Positions 8,554 through 17,174 of a stretch of DNA of 50,303 nt are shown piece by piece. Location of the stretch: NCBI GenBank assembly GCA_002371705.1, contig DFGI01000056.1:1-50303 (forward strand), given 5' to 3'. The notes below the pieces were generated by a model. That model was not told the DNA's origin and did no database searches. It was given only the letters and a program-made list of their open reading frames with translations. Source of the DNA: Bacteroidales bacterium UBA3754. GTDB lineage: Bacteria > Bacteroidota > Bacteroidia > Bacteroidales > UBA1715. Within the stretch, counting starts at the first letter, position 1, and the number at the start of each line of letters is the position of its first letter. The translations under genes and the position numbers were made by a program.

Positions 8554-9174
8554 ATGAACAAGAATCTTAAATTAGGAATTGAACTTGCCTTGGCGGTTGT
8601 AATTGTGGTTTTAGTGTATGCGGTGTACCATACAGTGAATGTTGACATAGAGTTTGGCGAAGAAAAAGCGAAACGCCAGGCAGCGGTTATAGAAAAGTTG
8701 CAGGATGCGAGAGAATTACAGTTCGCATACGAAGCAAAATATAATAAATATGCCGACAGTTGGGAAGAATTGATTCGTTTTGCAAAACAAGATTCATTGG
8801 AATTTACTTATACGGAAGGTGATATGGAAGATTCGGCTGCTGTGGCTGAAGGACGTGCGTTCCAGAAAAAAGTGAAAATGGCGGCTTTCGAAAAATTGCA
8901 GTCTGATTCGCTGTTGTCGCAAAATTTCAACTTGGATGAAATCAACAAAATACCTGGTACAAACGAAACATTTGAAATTGCGGCATCGTCAATCACCTCG
9001 GGTGGAGCAAAAATCCCAACATTCCAAATGGGCGTGCTGTGGGATGTGTTGCTACACGATTTAAACCGCCAATTGGTTGTGAATGCAAAGGAATATTCAC
9101 GCAAAACAAGCGGTTACGAAGGTTTACGTATCGGAAAAATTGATGAAGCAACAACCGAAGGTAACTGGCAATAA
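8554..9174 (+). CDS. Membrane-anchored conserved protein of unknown function
   Basis: This 206-residue protein has one N-terminal membrane helix (about residues 8-29, rich in Val/Leu) preceded by a basic start. It is therefore probably a bitopic inner-membrane protein with the rest in the periplasm. After the anchor comes a charged helical segment (about 35-65) with AVIEKLQDARELQFAYEAKYNKYADSWEEL. That arrangement recalls pilin-like or other small anchored proteins, but no catalytic motif is seen. It sits 2 nt before the DUF3822 gene and is co-transcribed with it and rsmD, an arrangement I recall as common in Bacteroidales. The function is unknown. Confidence 0.75.
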   Translation: MNKNLKLGIELALAVVIVVLVYAVYHTVNVDIEFGEEKAKRQAAVIEKLQDARELQFAYEAKYNKYADSWEELIRFAKQDSLEFTYTEGDMEDSAAVAEGRAFQKKVKMAAFEKLQSDSLLSQNFNLDEINKIPGTNETFEIAASSITSGGAKIPTFQMGVLWDVLLHDLNRQLVVNAKEYSRKTSGYEGLRIGKIDEATTEGNWQ

Positions 9175-9176
9175 AT

Positions 9177-9986
9177 ATGCAGGATTTACACTTCGTTTCC
9201 GAAGATTATGCTAAACGAAAATCGAAAGATTGTCGTTTGTCCATCTCAATTCGTCGAGATGGATTTTCTTTTTTGATTACGCATAAACGTTCGATAGAGG
9301 CGTATGCCTATACTACTGTCGCTGAAAATCAACGTAATACAGCGTTCAAAGATTTTCTTTCTCAGGAAATTCTGCAAGATAGGTTTGCGGCAGTTACTAT
9401 TATAATTGTAACTCCTTTGTTCACGTGCGTCCCGAAAAAATTGTACGACGATTCAATGTGGGAGGACTATTCCGAATTGAATTTTGAACACACTGGAAAT
9501 GAATCGGTTATTACATACGAATCTATAAATTCCGATGTCGTTGTGTTGTTCCCAATAGAAACGGAGTTGTGGGCATTGTGCCGCTCTGCCTTCAAGGATC
9601 AAGATGTTGTTTCGTATGTGCCGCAAGTGGCACCGATGCTTGAAGCAAATTTGCAATCGCGCGCGGAAAAAGTGAGCGTGTTCGTTGAACAATCATTTTT
9701 GACGATTGTATATACAGCAAAAAAATCATTGCGTTTTTGTAATGCGTTCGAATTTCGGAATGTAAATGATTTTACATTTTATTTGATGAACGCAATGAAA
9801 CAACTTGACATCGATCCAATGCAAGTACACGTTGAATTGTCAGGGAAAATTAGCGAAAAATCATCGTATTTCTCTGCTATTCAGATGTTTGTGAAAAATG
9901 TCAACGTGGTGGAAAACACCACAAAATTGAACAATTTTCCGTATATGTTGTTTTACAATCATTGTAACATTGCGCTATGCGAATAA
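9177..9986 (+). CDS. DUF3822 family protein
   Basis: This 269-residue cytoplasmic protein has no signal peptide or membrane segment. Its overall pattern (an actin-like or ribonuclease-H-like alternation, CRLSISIRRDGFSFLI near the start, a PYMLFYNHCNIALCE end) matches DUF3822 of Bacteroidota. Its last 10 nt overlap the start of rsmD, so translation is probably coupled. The coupling suggests a role connected to 16S rRNA modification or ribosome assembly, but this is inference only. No catalytic residues are evident. Confidence 0.75.
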   Translation: MQDLHFVSEDYAKRKSKDCRLSISIRRDGFSFLITHKRSIEAYAYTTVAENQRNTAFKDFLSQEILQDRFAAVTIIIVTPLFTCVPKKLYDDSMWEDYSELNFEHTGNESVITYESINSDVVVLFPIETELWALCRSAFKDQDVVSYVPQVAPMLEANLQSRAEKVSVFVEQSFLTIVYTAKKSLRFCNAFEFRNVNDFTFYLMNAMKQLDIDPMQVHVELSGKISEKSSYFSAIQMFVKNVNVVENTTKLNNFPYMLFYNHCNIALCE

Positions 9987-10522
9987 TCAGTGGTGAATTT
10001 CGAGGTCGGACGGTTGTGGCTCCCAAAAATTTCGATTTGCGTCCAACAACCGATATGGCCAAGGAAGGTCTGTTCAACATTTTGAACAATCAACTCGATT
10101 TTACGGATAGTAGTGTGCTTGATTTGTTTGCGGGAATTGGAAGCATTTCGCTGGAATGCGCATCGCGTGGCAGTTCCGACATTGTGGGCGTAGAAATGAA
10201 CGCAAAACACGCAGGTTTTATTAAACAAACTGCTCTGTCGCTGAAAATCAAAGGAATGAAGGTATTAACTTCGGAAGTCCGTGATTTTCTGAAAATAGCA
10301 AATCGTTCGTTTGATTTGATTTTTGCCGATCCGCCATACAATTTGCCGTGGATTGCCGAAGTTCCGAATTTGATTTTCGCAAGTAAGGCTGTTGGTCCCG
10401 AAACCCTTGTGGTTGTAGAACATCCAGGCGAAGTTGATTTTTCTCAACATCCTAATTTTTTCCGATTGAGCAAATACGGAAAAGTTCATTTTAGCTTTTT
10501 CCGTCTGCCTTCGCAGGAATAA
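9977..10522 (+). CDS. rsmD: 16S rRNA (guanine966-N2)-methyltransferase RsmD
   Basis: RsmD methylates N2 of G966 in helix 31 of 16S rRNA using S-adenosylmethionine, acting on assembled 30S particles. The 181-residue length is typical. It opens with MRIISGEFRGR and RPTTDMAKEGLFNIL, has the SAM-binding loop LDLFAGIGSISLE near 46-58, and the N6/N2 methyltransferase motif DPPY near 116-119. It overlaps the DUF3822 gene by 10 nt and converges on recN with only 1 nt between stop codons. Confidence 0.92.
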   Translation: MRIISGEFRGRTVVAPKNFDLRPTTDMAKEGLFNILNNQLDFTDSSVLDLFAGIGSISLECASRGSSDIVGVEMNAKHAGFIKQTALSLKIKGMKVLTSEVRDFLKIANRSFDLIFADPPYNLPWIAEVPNLIFASKAVGPETLVVVEHPGEVDFSQHPNFFRLSKYGKVHFSFFRLPSQE

Positions 10523-10523
10523 A

Positions 10524-12179
10524 TCAAATTTGGTTTAATAGCATTTTAGCGTTCGACAACGCCGCTTCCGTAATTGTTTTCCCACTCAACATTTTTGCAA
10601 TTTCCTCAATTCGCTGTTCTTGAGAGAGTTGTACAATGTTCGATGTTGTCGTTTCCGCTGTTTCGGTTTTGAACACTTTGTATTGCTTCTTGGCTTTTAC
10701 TGCAATTTGAGGAAGATGCGTAATTGTTATAACTTGCATATCCTGAGCCATTTCCTGCATCATAGTTCCCATTTGGTCAGCGATTTCGCCTGAAACGCCA
10801 GTGTCGATTTCATCAAAAATGATTGTCTGCACCGATTTGTTCTTCGCCAAAATGTATTTCAAACACAGCATCACGCGCGAAAGTTCACCGCCAGAGCTGA
10901 TTTCGCCAAGCCATTGTGGTGCAATGTTTTTGTTTGCCGAAAATGTCATTCTTACATCGTCGCTGCCGTTGGCGTGGAATTCTTTTGTTTCGGTAATATT
11001 GATGTTGAACGAAACTGATGGCATTCCCAATTTTTGCAAAAGCGACACAATCTGCGGACAGAGCTTTGTTACTGCTTTCTTGCGGTTTTCGTGAATTTTT
11101 TTCGCCAATGTTTCTACTTTGCGAAGTTGTATATTGAATTGTTTTTGCAGCTCTTCGCTATGAAAGTCTGCGTTTTCAAGATTCGAAACCAAGGTTTGCA
11201 ATTCTTCTTTTTGCGCAAGCAATTCTTGTTCACTGTGGGCGGAATATTTGTGCAACAAATTGTTCAGCGTATCTAACCGTAGATCCAATTCTTCTTTTTG
11301 CCGCGCGTCGAAATCAAGGTTTGCATTGTTGCGCGAAATTTCGTCGGCAATGTCCGACAATTCAATGTACGACTGTGACAGCCGTTCCGCAATGCTCTGA
11401 AAATTTGCCGACATCGATGCATTTTTTTCAAAATGTTGCTGAACCGCCCGAATTTGCGGCAAAATTGCATTGTCGCCGTTGAAAACATCGTCAGCCTGCG
11501 AAAGCATAGACTTGATTTCTTCACTGTTTTCTATGAAAACAGATTCCCGTTCCAATTCTTCCAGTTCTCCAACTTGAATGTTTGCGTTTTTCAACTCGTT
11601 GAGCCTGAATGTGTAATACGCCAAATCGTCTTTTTTCTTCTGCGTTTGTTCCAAAAAATCATTCAATTCTTTTTCTATGGAATGCAGAATGTGCAGTTCG
11701 TGTTGGTATTCTTTGAGGATACTTTCGTTATTCGCTTCAGCATCAACTACTTGGCATTGAAATGACGATTCTTTCAGAAATAAATTCTGGTGTTGGGAAT
11801 GAATATCAATAAGAATTGTTCCTAACTCTTTGAGTGTCTGTAAACTAACGGGTGTGTCATTTACGAACGAACGTGATTTTCCTTGTGGAGTAATTTCCCG
11901 TCGGATAATTGTATCTCGGTCAAAATCAACATCTAACGATTCAAAAAGTGGCTTCAACTCGTCATTTTGGAAACTGAACGTGGCTTCTATAATACTTTTT
12001 TGTGATGTGTCTTTCAGCACGGATGTGTCGGCGCGTTTGCCCAAAAGGAGCGACAGCGCGCCCAGCATAATTGATTTTCCCGCGCCAGTTTCGCCGGTAA
12101 TGGTAGCCATTCCGTTGTCGAACTGAATGTTTAGGGAGTCAATCAGGGCATAGTTGGAAATTACAAGTGTATGCAGCAT
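10524..12179 (-). CDS. recN: DNA repair protein RecN
   Basis: This SMC-like ATPase acts in double-strand break repair. The 551 residues match the family. Walker A is GETGAGKS at 29-36, followed by long coiled-coil arms (about 150-370). The ABC signature ISSGGELSRVML lies near 440 and Walker B IIFDEIDTGVSG near 470, then the ITHLPQIA switch. It lies 2 nt downstream of the DUF4835 gene on the same strand, an order I recall in other Bacteroidota. The stop is 1 nt from the convergent rsmD stop, so the 3' ends of the two transcripts must overlap. Confidence 0.95.
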   Translation of the reverse strand: MLHTLVISNYALIDSLNIQFDNGMATITGETGAGKSIMLGALSLLLGKRADTSVLKDTSQKSIIEATFSFQNDELKPLFESLDVDFDRDTIIRREITPQGKSRSFVNDTPVSLQTLKELGTILIDIHSQHQNLFLKESSFQCQVVDAEANNESILKEYQHELHILHSIEKELNDFLEQTQKKKDDLAYYTFRLNELKNANIQVGELEELERESVFIENSEEIKSMLSQADDVFNGDNAILPQIRAVQQHFEKNASMSANFQSIAERLSQSYIELSDIADEISRNNANLDFDARQKEELDLRLDTLNNLLHKYSAHSEQELLAQKEELQTLVSNLENADFHSEELQKQFNIQLRKVETLAKKIHENRKKAVTKLCPQIVSLLQKLGMPSVSFNINITETKEFHANGSDDVRMTFSANKNIAPQWLGEISSGGELSRVMLCLKYILAKNKSVQTIIFDEIDTGVSGEIADQMGTMMQEMAQDMQVITITHLPQIAVKAKKQYKVFKTETAETTTSNIVQLSQEQRIEEIAKMLSGKTITEAALSNAKMLLNQI

Positions 12180-12181
12180 AA

Positions 12182-13084
12182 TTATTTTGTGGAGTTTATT
12201 TTGTCGTAGTCGTTCACGTTGGCTGGATTGAGTTTTTTAGCCATTACAACCATTCGGTTTTTCTCGTCGGGTGTTCCTTCAGAAAACATTTGCACGATTT
12301 CTTCTTTTTTTGCGTAGAAAAATGCGGTCAAAAGGTAGGAACTTGGTTTTGAACGGAATACTTTTTCCAATTCCGCCACTGCGTTATACACTTCCTTGCG
12401 GCCTTCTGTCGGCTTGTCGTACATTATATCGAGTCCCAAACGGTGGTATTTGTACATTGCTGTATGAAAAGACGAGTAGGTGGAATTCAGCAGATTTTCC
12501 ACAAACCAGTAGCGGGTTTTGTCGTCGCGCGACGATGCGCTCCATCCTGATTCGTCATTGGCTTGCGCGGCAGAAACCACATTCTGCGCTTTTTGGAAAT
12601 ATTCCATTCCGCCGTTAAGGCTGAATGTGTCGTAATCAAGACCTATGACAATGTAGGCATAGTAGGCGAGAATTGATGAAAGATTCGAAACGAATGAGTT
12701 TTCGGAAAACTCAATTGGCTCATTTTCTTCGTATTGGAACGCAATTTTGTCGTCAACGTGGTTGAAAAGTGTGGTGGTGTATGTGGAATTATACACAGGC
12801 CGTGACGACTGCACTTGAAGCGTGCCAGAAAAATTCTTCGACGACTGCGAAGTGATTCGCATGGTGAGTTTTAGGTCGATTTTTTCTTGTTCCTCGTAGG
12901 TGTGGTTTGTCCACGACTGCGCATTCATAAAATCCTCAATGGAATTCCGCAGGGTGTTGAACAAATCCTTGTCGGCGTTGGCAATATCGTTATATTGCAT
13001 ATTCACCCTACAGCGAAGTTCCTGCGCATTCGTAATTGAAGCGGCGCAAACAAACAATACTATTGTAAGAAACAGTTTTTTCAT
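12182..13084 (-). CDS. porD: DUF4835 family secreted protein (PorD-like)
   Basis: Met at 13084 gives a clean signal peptide, MKKLFLTIVLFVCAASITNAQ, cleaved near residue 21, so the upstream Met at 13102 is rejected. The mature protein of about 280 residues contains QELRCRVNMQYNDI, LSSILAYYAYIVIGLDYDTFS and the C-terminal LNPANVNDYDKI pattern of DUF4835. Some annotations name this family PorD because of its link to the type IX secretion system; that name is family knowledge and its mechanism is not clear. It probably acts in the periplasm or at the outer membrane. The order DUF4835-recN is common in the phylum. Confidence 0.8.
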   Translation of the reverse strand: MKKLFLTIVLFVCAASITNAQELRCRVNMQYNDIANADKDLFNTLRNSIEDFMNAQSWTNHTYEEQEKIDLKLTMRITSQSSKNFSGTLQVQSSRPVYNSTYTTTLFNHVDDKIAFQYEENEPIEFSENSFVSNLSSILAYYAYIVIGLDYDTFSLNGGMEYFQKAQNVVSAAQANDESGWSASSRDDKTRYWFVENLLNSTYSSFHTAMYKYHRLGLDIMYDKPTEGRKEVYNAVAELEKVFRSKPSSYLLTAFFYAKKEEIVQMFSEGTPDEKNRMVVMAKKLNPANVNDYDKINSTK

Positions 13085-13099
13085 TCGTGTAATATGTTG

Positions 13100-13107
13100 C
13101 AAATATA
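13100..13107 (-). promoter_or_regulatory. -7 element for the porD-recN transcript
   Basis: TATATTTG on the minus strand, 16 nt upstream of the ATG at 13084. This implies a very short leader and supports that start over the one at 13102. Confidence 0.55.
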
Positions 13108-13187
13108 TTTATTTTTCAGTTTATAACGTGGGAAGACGGCATTTATTCAAAATAAATCCATATTTTTACGAAGAGAAGGGGGGATTT

Positions 13188-13226
13188 AATGCACAATTCA
13201 CAATGTATAATTCACAATGCACAATG
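13188..13226. repeat. Heptanucleotide tandem repeat, copy A
   Basis: Five consecutive 7-nt units plus a partial sixth follow AAT(G/T)(C/T)A(C/T), beginning AATGCAC AATTCAC. It is intergenic between porD and ilvC. Related arrays occur at 22768 (same orientation), 24765 (inverted) and 29896. Confidence 0.8.
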
Positions 13227-13279
13227 ATGAGATAACGGGCGAAGTGAGTAATCTGTTTTTTTTCAAAACTTATAACAAT

Positions 13280-13313
13280 AAAAAAGTCCAACCATTTCTG
13301 ATTGGACTTTTTT
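13280..13313. terminator. Intrinsic terminator downstream of ilvC
   Basis: A perfect 12-bp stem (AAAAAAGTCCAA / TTGGACTTTTTT) closes a 10-nt loop. It lies 34 nt beyond the ilvC stop on the minus strand and has T-runs on both sides, so it can act in both directions. Confidence 0.9.
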
Positions 13314-13347
13314 TGAAAAGCGTTTTTGCCTATGGGTATGTAGGCGA

Positions 13348-14826
13348 TTATTTAATAATCTCTTTCATTGCTGTCATTTCTGCACGAAGATCTTCACCAA
13401 CGATTTCAATTCCGTGGTAGCGGATTTCAGCGTTTACGCGAACTAATTCCATATTGTCAACGTGAGCGTCCTTGTCGTCGTTATAGTTTTTACCGATAAC
13501 GTCAGTGTCGATTTTGCTCATGAAATCCTTCAACAATGGACGACAAGCGTTGTCGAACAAGTAGCATCCGTATTCGGCAGTGTCGGAAATCACCTTGTTC
13601 ATTTCGTACAATTTCTTGCGTGCGATTGTGTTGGCGATTAGAGGCACTTCGTGAAGTGATTCGTAGTATGCCGATTCAGGTTTGATGCCCGATTCAGTCA
13701 TTGATTCGAATGCCAATTCAACGCCTGCTTTTACCATAGCTACCATCAACGTACCTTTGTCGAAATATTCTTGTTCTTTGATTTCGTCGTTTGAAATTGG
13801 AGTTTTTTCAAAGGCAGTTTCGCCAGTTGCTTTTCTCCACGTCAACAATTTCACGTCGTTGTTAGCCCAGTCTTCCATCATTGTCTTTGAAAATTCGCCA
13901 GAAATGATGTCAGCCATGTGCTTGCGGTACAAAGGACGCATAATTTCCTTCATTTCCTCAGCAAGATAGAATGCTTTCAATTTTGCAGGATTTGAAAGAC
14001 GGTCCATCATATTGGTGATACCACCGATTTTAAGAGCTTCGGTGATTGTTTCCCAACCATATTGGATGAATTTTGCAGCCCAACCTGGGTTGATGCCTTT
14101 TTCAACCATTTTGTCGAAGCAAAGAAGTGAACCGGTTTGCAACATACCGCACAGGATAGTTTGTTCACCCATAAGGTCTGACTTCACTTCAGCAACGAAC
14201 GATGAAGAAAGAACGCCTGCACGGTCGCCGCCTATGGCAGAAACGTATGCCTTAGCGATTTCCATACCGTCACCGTTAGGATCGTTTTCGCGGTGAACAG
14301 CAATCAAGCAAGGAACACCAAAACCACGAACATATTCAGCACGAACTTCAGTTCCGGGACATTTCGGAGCAACCATGATTACCGTAATGTCTTTTCTGAT
14401 TTGTGTACCTTCCTCAACGATGTTGAAACCGTGAGAGTAAGAAAGACAAGCACCTTTCTTCATCAATGGAAGCGCTTTTTTAAGAACAGGAGTATGTTGT
14501 TTGTCAGGAGTCAGGTTCAAAACCAAGTCGGCTGTAGGAATCAATTCCTCGAATGTGCCAACTTTGAAACCAGCTTCAGTAGCGTTTTTCCACGACTGAC
14601 GTTTTTGGTCGATAGCTTCCTGACGCAATGCATACGAAACGTCCAAACCGCTGTCTCTCATATTCAAACCTTGGTTGAAACCTTGAGCGCCACAACCTAA
14701 AATCACAACTTTTTTACCTTTAAGATAGTTGCAACCGTTTACGAATTCCGAACGGTCCATAAAGTCGCATTTTCCAAGTTCTGCCAATTTAATGCGGAAT
14801 GGAATTTCATTAAAATAATTAGCCAT
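13348..14826 (-). CDS. ilvC: Ketol-acid reductoisomerase, long (class II) form
   Basis: The enzyme converts acetolactate or acetohydroxybutyrate to the dihydroxy acids of valine, leucine and isoleucine synthesis using NADPH and magnesium. At 492 residues it is the long form with a duplicated C-terminal domain, as in E. coli (491). The nucleotide loop is GCGAQG (44-49), and the NADPH-selecting residues R68, R76 and S78 of the E. coli enzyme are at the same positions. It is a single-gene unit here: terminator downstream, divergent gene upstream, with no other ilv or leu gene in the window. Codon use looks cleaner than its neighbours, consistent with high expression. Confidence 0.95.
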   Translation of the reverse strand: MANYFNEIPFRIKLAELGKCDFMDRSEFVNGCNYLKGKKVVILGCGAQGFNQGLNMRDSGLDVSYALRQEAIDQKRQSWKNATEAGFKVGTFEELIPTADLVLNLTPDKQHTPVLKKALPLMKKGACLSYSHGFNIVEEGTQIRKDITVIMVAPKCPGTEVRAEYVRGFGVPCLIAVHRENDPNGDGMEIAKAYVSAIGGDRAGVLSSSFVAEVKSDLMGEQTILCGMLQTGSLLCFDKMVEKGINPGWAAKFIQYGWETITEALKIGGITNMMDRLSNPAKLKAFYLAEEMKEIMRPLYRKHMADIISGEFSKTMMEDWANNDVKLLTWRKATGETAFEKTPISNDEIKEQEYFDKGTLMVAMVKAGVELAFESMTESGIKPESAYYESLHEVPLIANTIARKKLYEMNKVISDTAEYGCYLFDNACRPLLKDFMSKIDTDVIGKNYNDDKDAHVDNMELVRVNAEIRYHGIEIVGEDLRAEMTAMKEIIK

Positions 14827-14958
14827 ACAATTTTTAATTTAGTTAAACATTTGTAATCGAACACTTTACGTTTTTTCGATTTTGCCATACAAAGCAACGG
14901 AATTTTTTGCAATTTTTGAAATGAAACGCTCACTTTTTTAATAAAAAACAAAATACCC

Positions 14959-14987
14959 TTGGTTTTTAGCAACTTTTATTATATTTG
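14959..14987 (+). promoter_or_regulatory. Promoter of the porE-like/recX/prfB operon
   Basis: A -7 element TATATTTG (14980-14987) is preceded by a TTG-type -33 at 14959-14961 with an 18-nt spacer. The start codon is 20 nt further on. Confidence 0.6.
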
Positions 14988-15007
14988 ACTCAAAATTGAA
15001 ATGTACA

Positions 15008-16687
15008 ATGTATAAATTCATTTGTTCGGTTTTTATAGTGCTTTTCTGCTCACTATCAGTGTTTTCGCAGACACAGGAAGACAAACTTCAGTCGATGCGT
15101 TTGGAGGCGGAATATTTTTTCTTCAACGGTGATTACGAAAAAGCGTTGCAGATTTATAAGGATGTTTTGCGTGAAGACCCTGAAAATTGCAATGTGAATT
15201 ATAAAATTGGCGTGTGCTACCAGCGTATGCCGTTCGAGGCTGGTCGTTCCATCAACTATTTGAAAAAAGCTGTAAAAGAAGTTACGAACGATTATATTGA
15301 GGGTTCTGCTTCGGAACGAAAGGCTCCCATTGCTGCGTGGTATTATTTGGCGCGCGGCTACCATACCAATAAATTCTACGATGAAGGTGTTGCGGCTTAT
15401 CAGCAGTACATCGACAGATTGCCGCCGAACGATTTGCAGGCCCGCAAACGGGCTATGCGCGAAATGATTTCGTGTAGAACGGCTGCGGAAATCATCAAGA
15501 AGCCTGTTCCTGTTGAAATTTACAATATAGGAAATGTCCTGAATACGGAATTCAATGATTTCAACCCGTGTCCGACTGCTGATGGTAAGTTGCTGTTCTT
15601 CACGCGATTGGAAAAACAACAGGTGATTTATAAAGATGGAACAGAAGGCTCAGTTGAAAAGAAGTTACGTATATATATGACAAAATTTCTTGGCGGAGAA
15701 CAATGGTCGGCGCCGCGCGACATTTCCGATGAAATGCTCACGTTTGGAAACTGTAGCGTATTGAGCGTCAATGCGGAAGGAACATTTATGTTGCTTTGTA
15801 AGCATCAGAATATTGATGATATGGGTGATATTCTCCGTGGGGGCGTGCTGTATTACAGCACCCGTATTGGCCGCTCGTCGTCGTGGAGCATCGCAAAAAA
15901 ATTCAGTAAAACTATCAATGTGCCTGATGCGTTGATTTCGCAGGCGGCAATTTCTGCCGACGGCAACACGTTGTACGTGGCTTCGAACAAGGAAGGCGGC
16001 TTTGGTGGCTACGATATTTGGAAAAGCGAATTGAAAAATAAATCCAAATTTGAGTGGTCGAAACTTGAAAATTTGGGCAAAGCAATCAACACAGAATACG
16101 ATGAATCATCGCCTTGTATAATGCCAGATGGCAAAACGCTCTATTTTTCTTCGGTCGGACATTATAATATGGGTGGTTTCGATGTGTTTAAAACTGTGAA
16201 TACCAATGGCGTATGGTCGGAGCCTGAAAATCTTGGACATCCTATCAACACACCCGACGACAATATGTTTTATAAATCGTCGTTGGATGGAAAACAAGGC
16301 TTTTATTCTGTGGCGTTCAACGAGGGATACTTCACCTTTGGCGGCTTCGATATTTTCCAAGTTGATTATGTGGAACCAAATTCGGTCGTCCCTGCTGTGC
16401 TGAAGGGTACAATTTCGTTTGAGGATAAAGCAACGAATTTTTCCAAAGCGAAAATTCTGGTACGCCGCAGTGTGTCGAATGTCGCTGTGAAAGAGTTGCA
16501 TCCTGATTCACGGGGAAATTTTGAATGTTATTTGGAGGAAGGCTCGTATGTAGTTGAATTTGTTTGTCCCGATTACTTGCGGACAAAACGCAGCGTCGTA
16601 GTCGAAAAATCAACAGAAAAACAGGAAATAGATTTAGAAGTCACATTTCAAGTTGACGATTTACTTATTATAGAAGATTTAGAATAA
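15008..16687 (+). CDS. PorE-like TPR / PD40 propeller protein without OmpA domain
   Basis: The ATG at 15008 opens a signal peptide (MYKF...SVFSQ, about 21 residues); the TTG at 14996 is less likely. Next come TPR-type helices (about 25-150), with AEYFFFNGDYEKALQIYKDVLREDPENCNVNYKIG. A PD40/WD40-like propeller (about 175-430) has repeated SADGNTLYVAS..GGFGGYDIW and PDGKTLYFSS..MGGFDVF units. A carboxypeptidase-regulatory-like beta-sandwich covers about 450-525. This is the domain order of T9SS PorE and related gliding proteins, except that the C-terminal OmpA peptidoglycan-binding domain is missing and the end is short and acidic. It is probably a periplasmic or outer-membrane scaffold. It is first in an operon with recX and prfB. 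Confidence 0.75.
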   Translation: MYKFICSVFIVLFCSLSVFSQTQEDKLQSMRLEAEYFFFNGDYEKALQIYKDVLREDPENCNVNYKIGVCYQRMPFEAGRSINYLKKAVKEVTNDYIEGSASERKAPIAAWYYLARGYHTNKFYDEGVAAYQQYIDRLPPNDLQARKRAMREMISCRTAAEIIKKPVPVEIYNIGNVLNTEFNDFNPCPTADGKLLFFTRLEKQQVIYKDGTEGSVEKKLRIYMTKFLGGEQWSAPRDISDEMLTFGNCSVLSVNAEGTFMLLCKHQNIDDMGDILRGGVLYYSTRIGRSSSWSIAKKFSKTINVPDALISQAAISADGNTLYVASNKEGGFGGYDIWKSELKNKSKFEWSKLENLGKAINTEYDESSPCIMPDGKTLYFSSVGHYNMGGFDVFKTVNTNGVWSEPENLGHPINTPDDNMFYKSSLDGKQGFYSVAFNEGYFTFGGFDIFQVDYVEPNSVVPAVLKGTISFEDKATNFSKAKILVRRSVSNVAVKELHPDSRGNFECYLEEGSYVVEFVCPDYLRTKRSVVVEKSTEKQEIDLEVTFQVDDLLIIEDLE

Positions 16688-17172
16688 TGAATGTCAGAAA
16701 ATTAACACCTGAGCAGGCTTTGGACAAATTAATGTCGTACTGCTCAAAAATGGAAAGAAGCGAGTTTGATGTCCGTCAGAAGATGATGCTGTGGGGAATC
16801 ACAGGCGATGCCGCACAAAAAATTATTGATAAGTTGAATAAGGAGAAATTCCTTGACGGTCAGCGTTATATCTATTCTTTCATTCGTGGAAAATTCTACT
16901 ACAACAAGTGGGGACGGGTGAAAATCCGCTACAACCTTACACTCCGTGGTTTTAAGGAAAACGAGATTGACGAAGCATTTGACTCGTTTTTCTCAACGGT
17001 TGACTATGAACAAATGATTTTCGACCAGCTGAAACGCAAAAACCAATCGTTGCACATCAACGATGAATATCAACGAAAAAGTACGCTGATTCATTTCGGA
17101 CAAACTCGTGGGTACGAAACAGAAATTTCCCTTGCGTGCGTTGATAAAATTGTGGAAACCAAGAAGAAATAA
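16687..17172 (+). CDS. recX: RecX family regulatory protein
   Basis: The 161-residue protein matches RecX, which binds and caps RecA filaments and limits recombination. It is built of three-helix repeats: ALDKLMSYCSKMERSEFDVRQKMMLWG, then KIIDKLNKEKFLDGQRYIYSFIRGKFYYNKWGRVKIRYNLTLRGF, with the characteristic FLDxxRY and KWGxxKI blocks. The start ATG shares one base with the stop of the PorE-like gene, so the two are translationally coupled. prfB follows 2 nt later. recA itself is not in the window. Confidence 0.85.
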   Translation: MNVRKLTPEQALDKLMSYCSKMERSEFDVRQKMMLWGITGDAAQKIIDKLNKEKFLDGQRYIYSFIRGKFYYNKWGRVKIRYNLTLRGFKENEIDEAFDSFFSTVDYEQMIFDQLKRKNQSLHINDEYQRKSTLIHFGQTRGYETEISLACVDKIVETKKK

Positions 17173-17174
17173 GC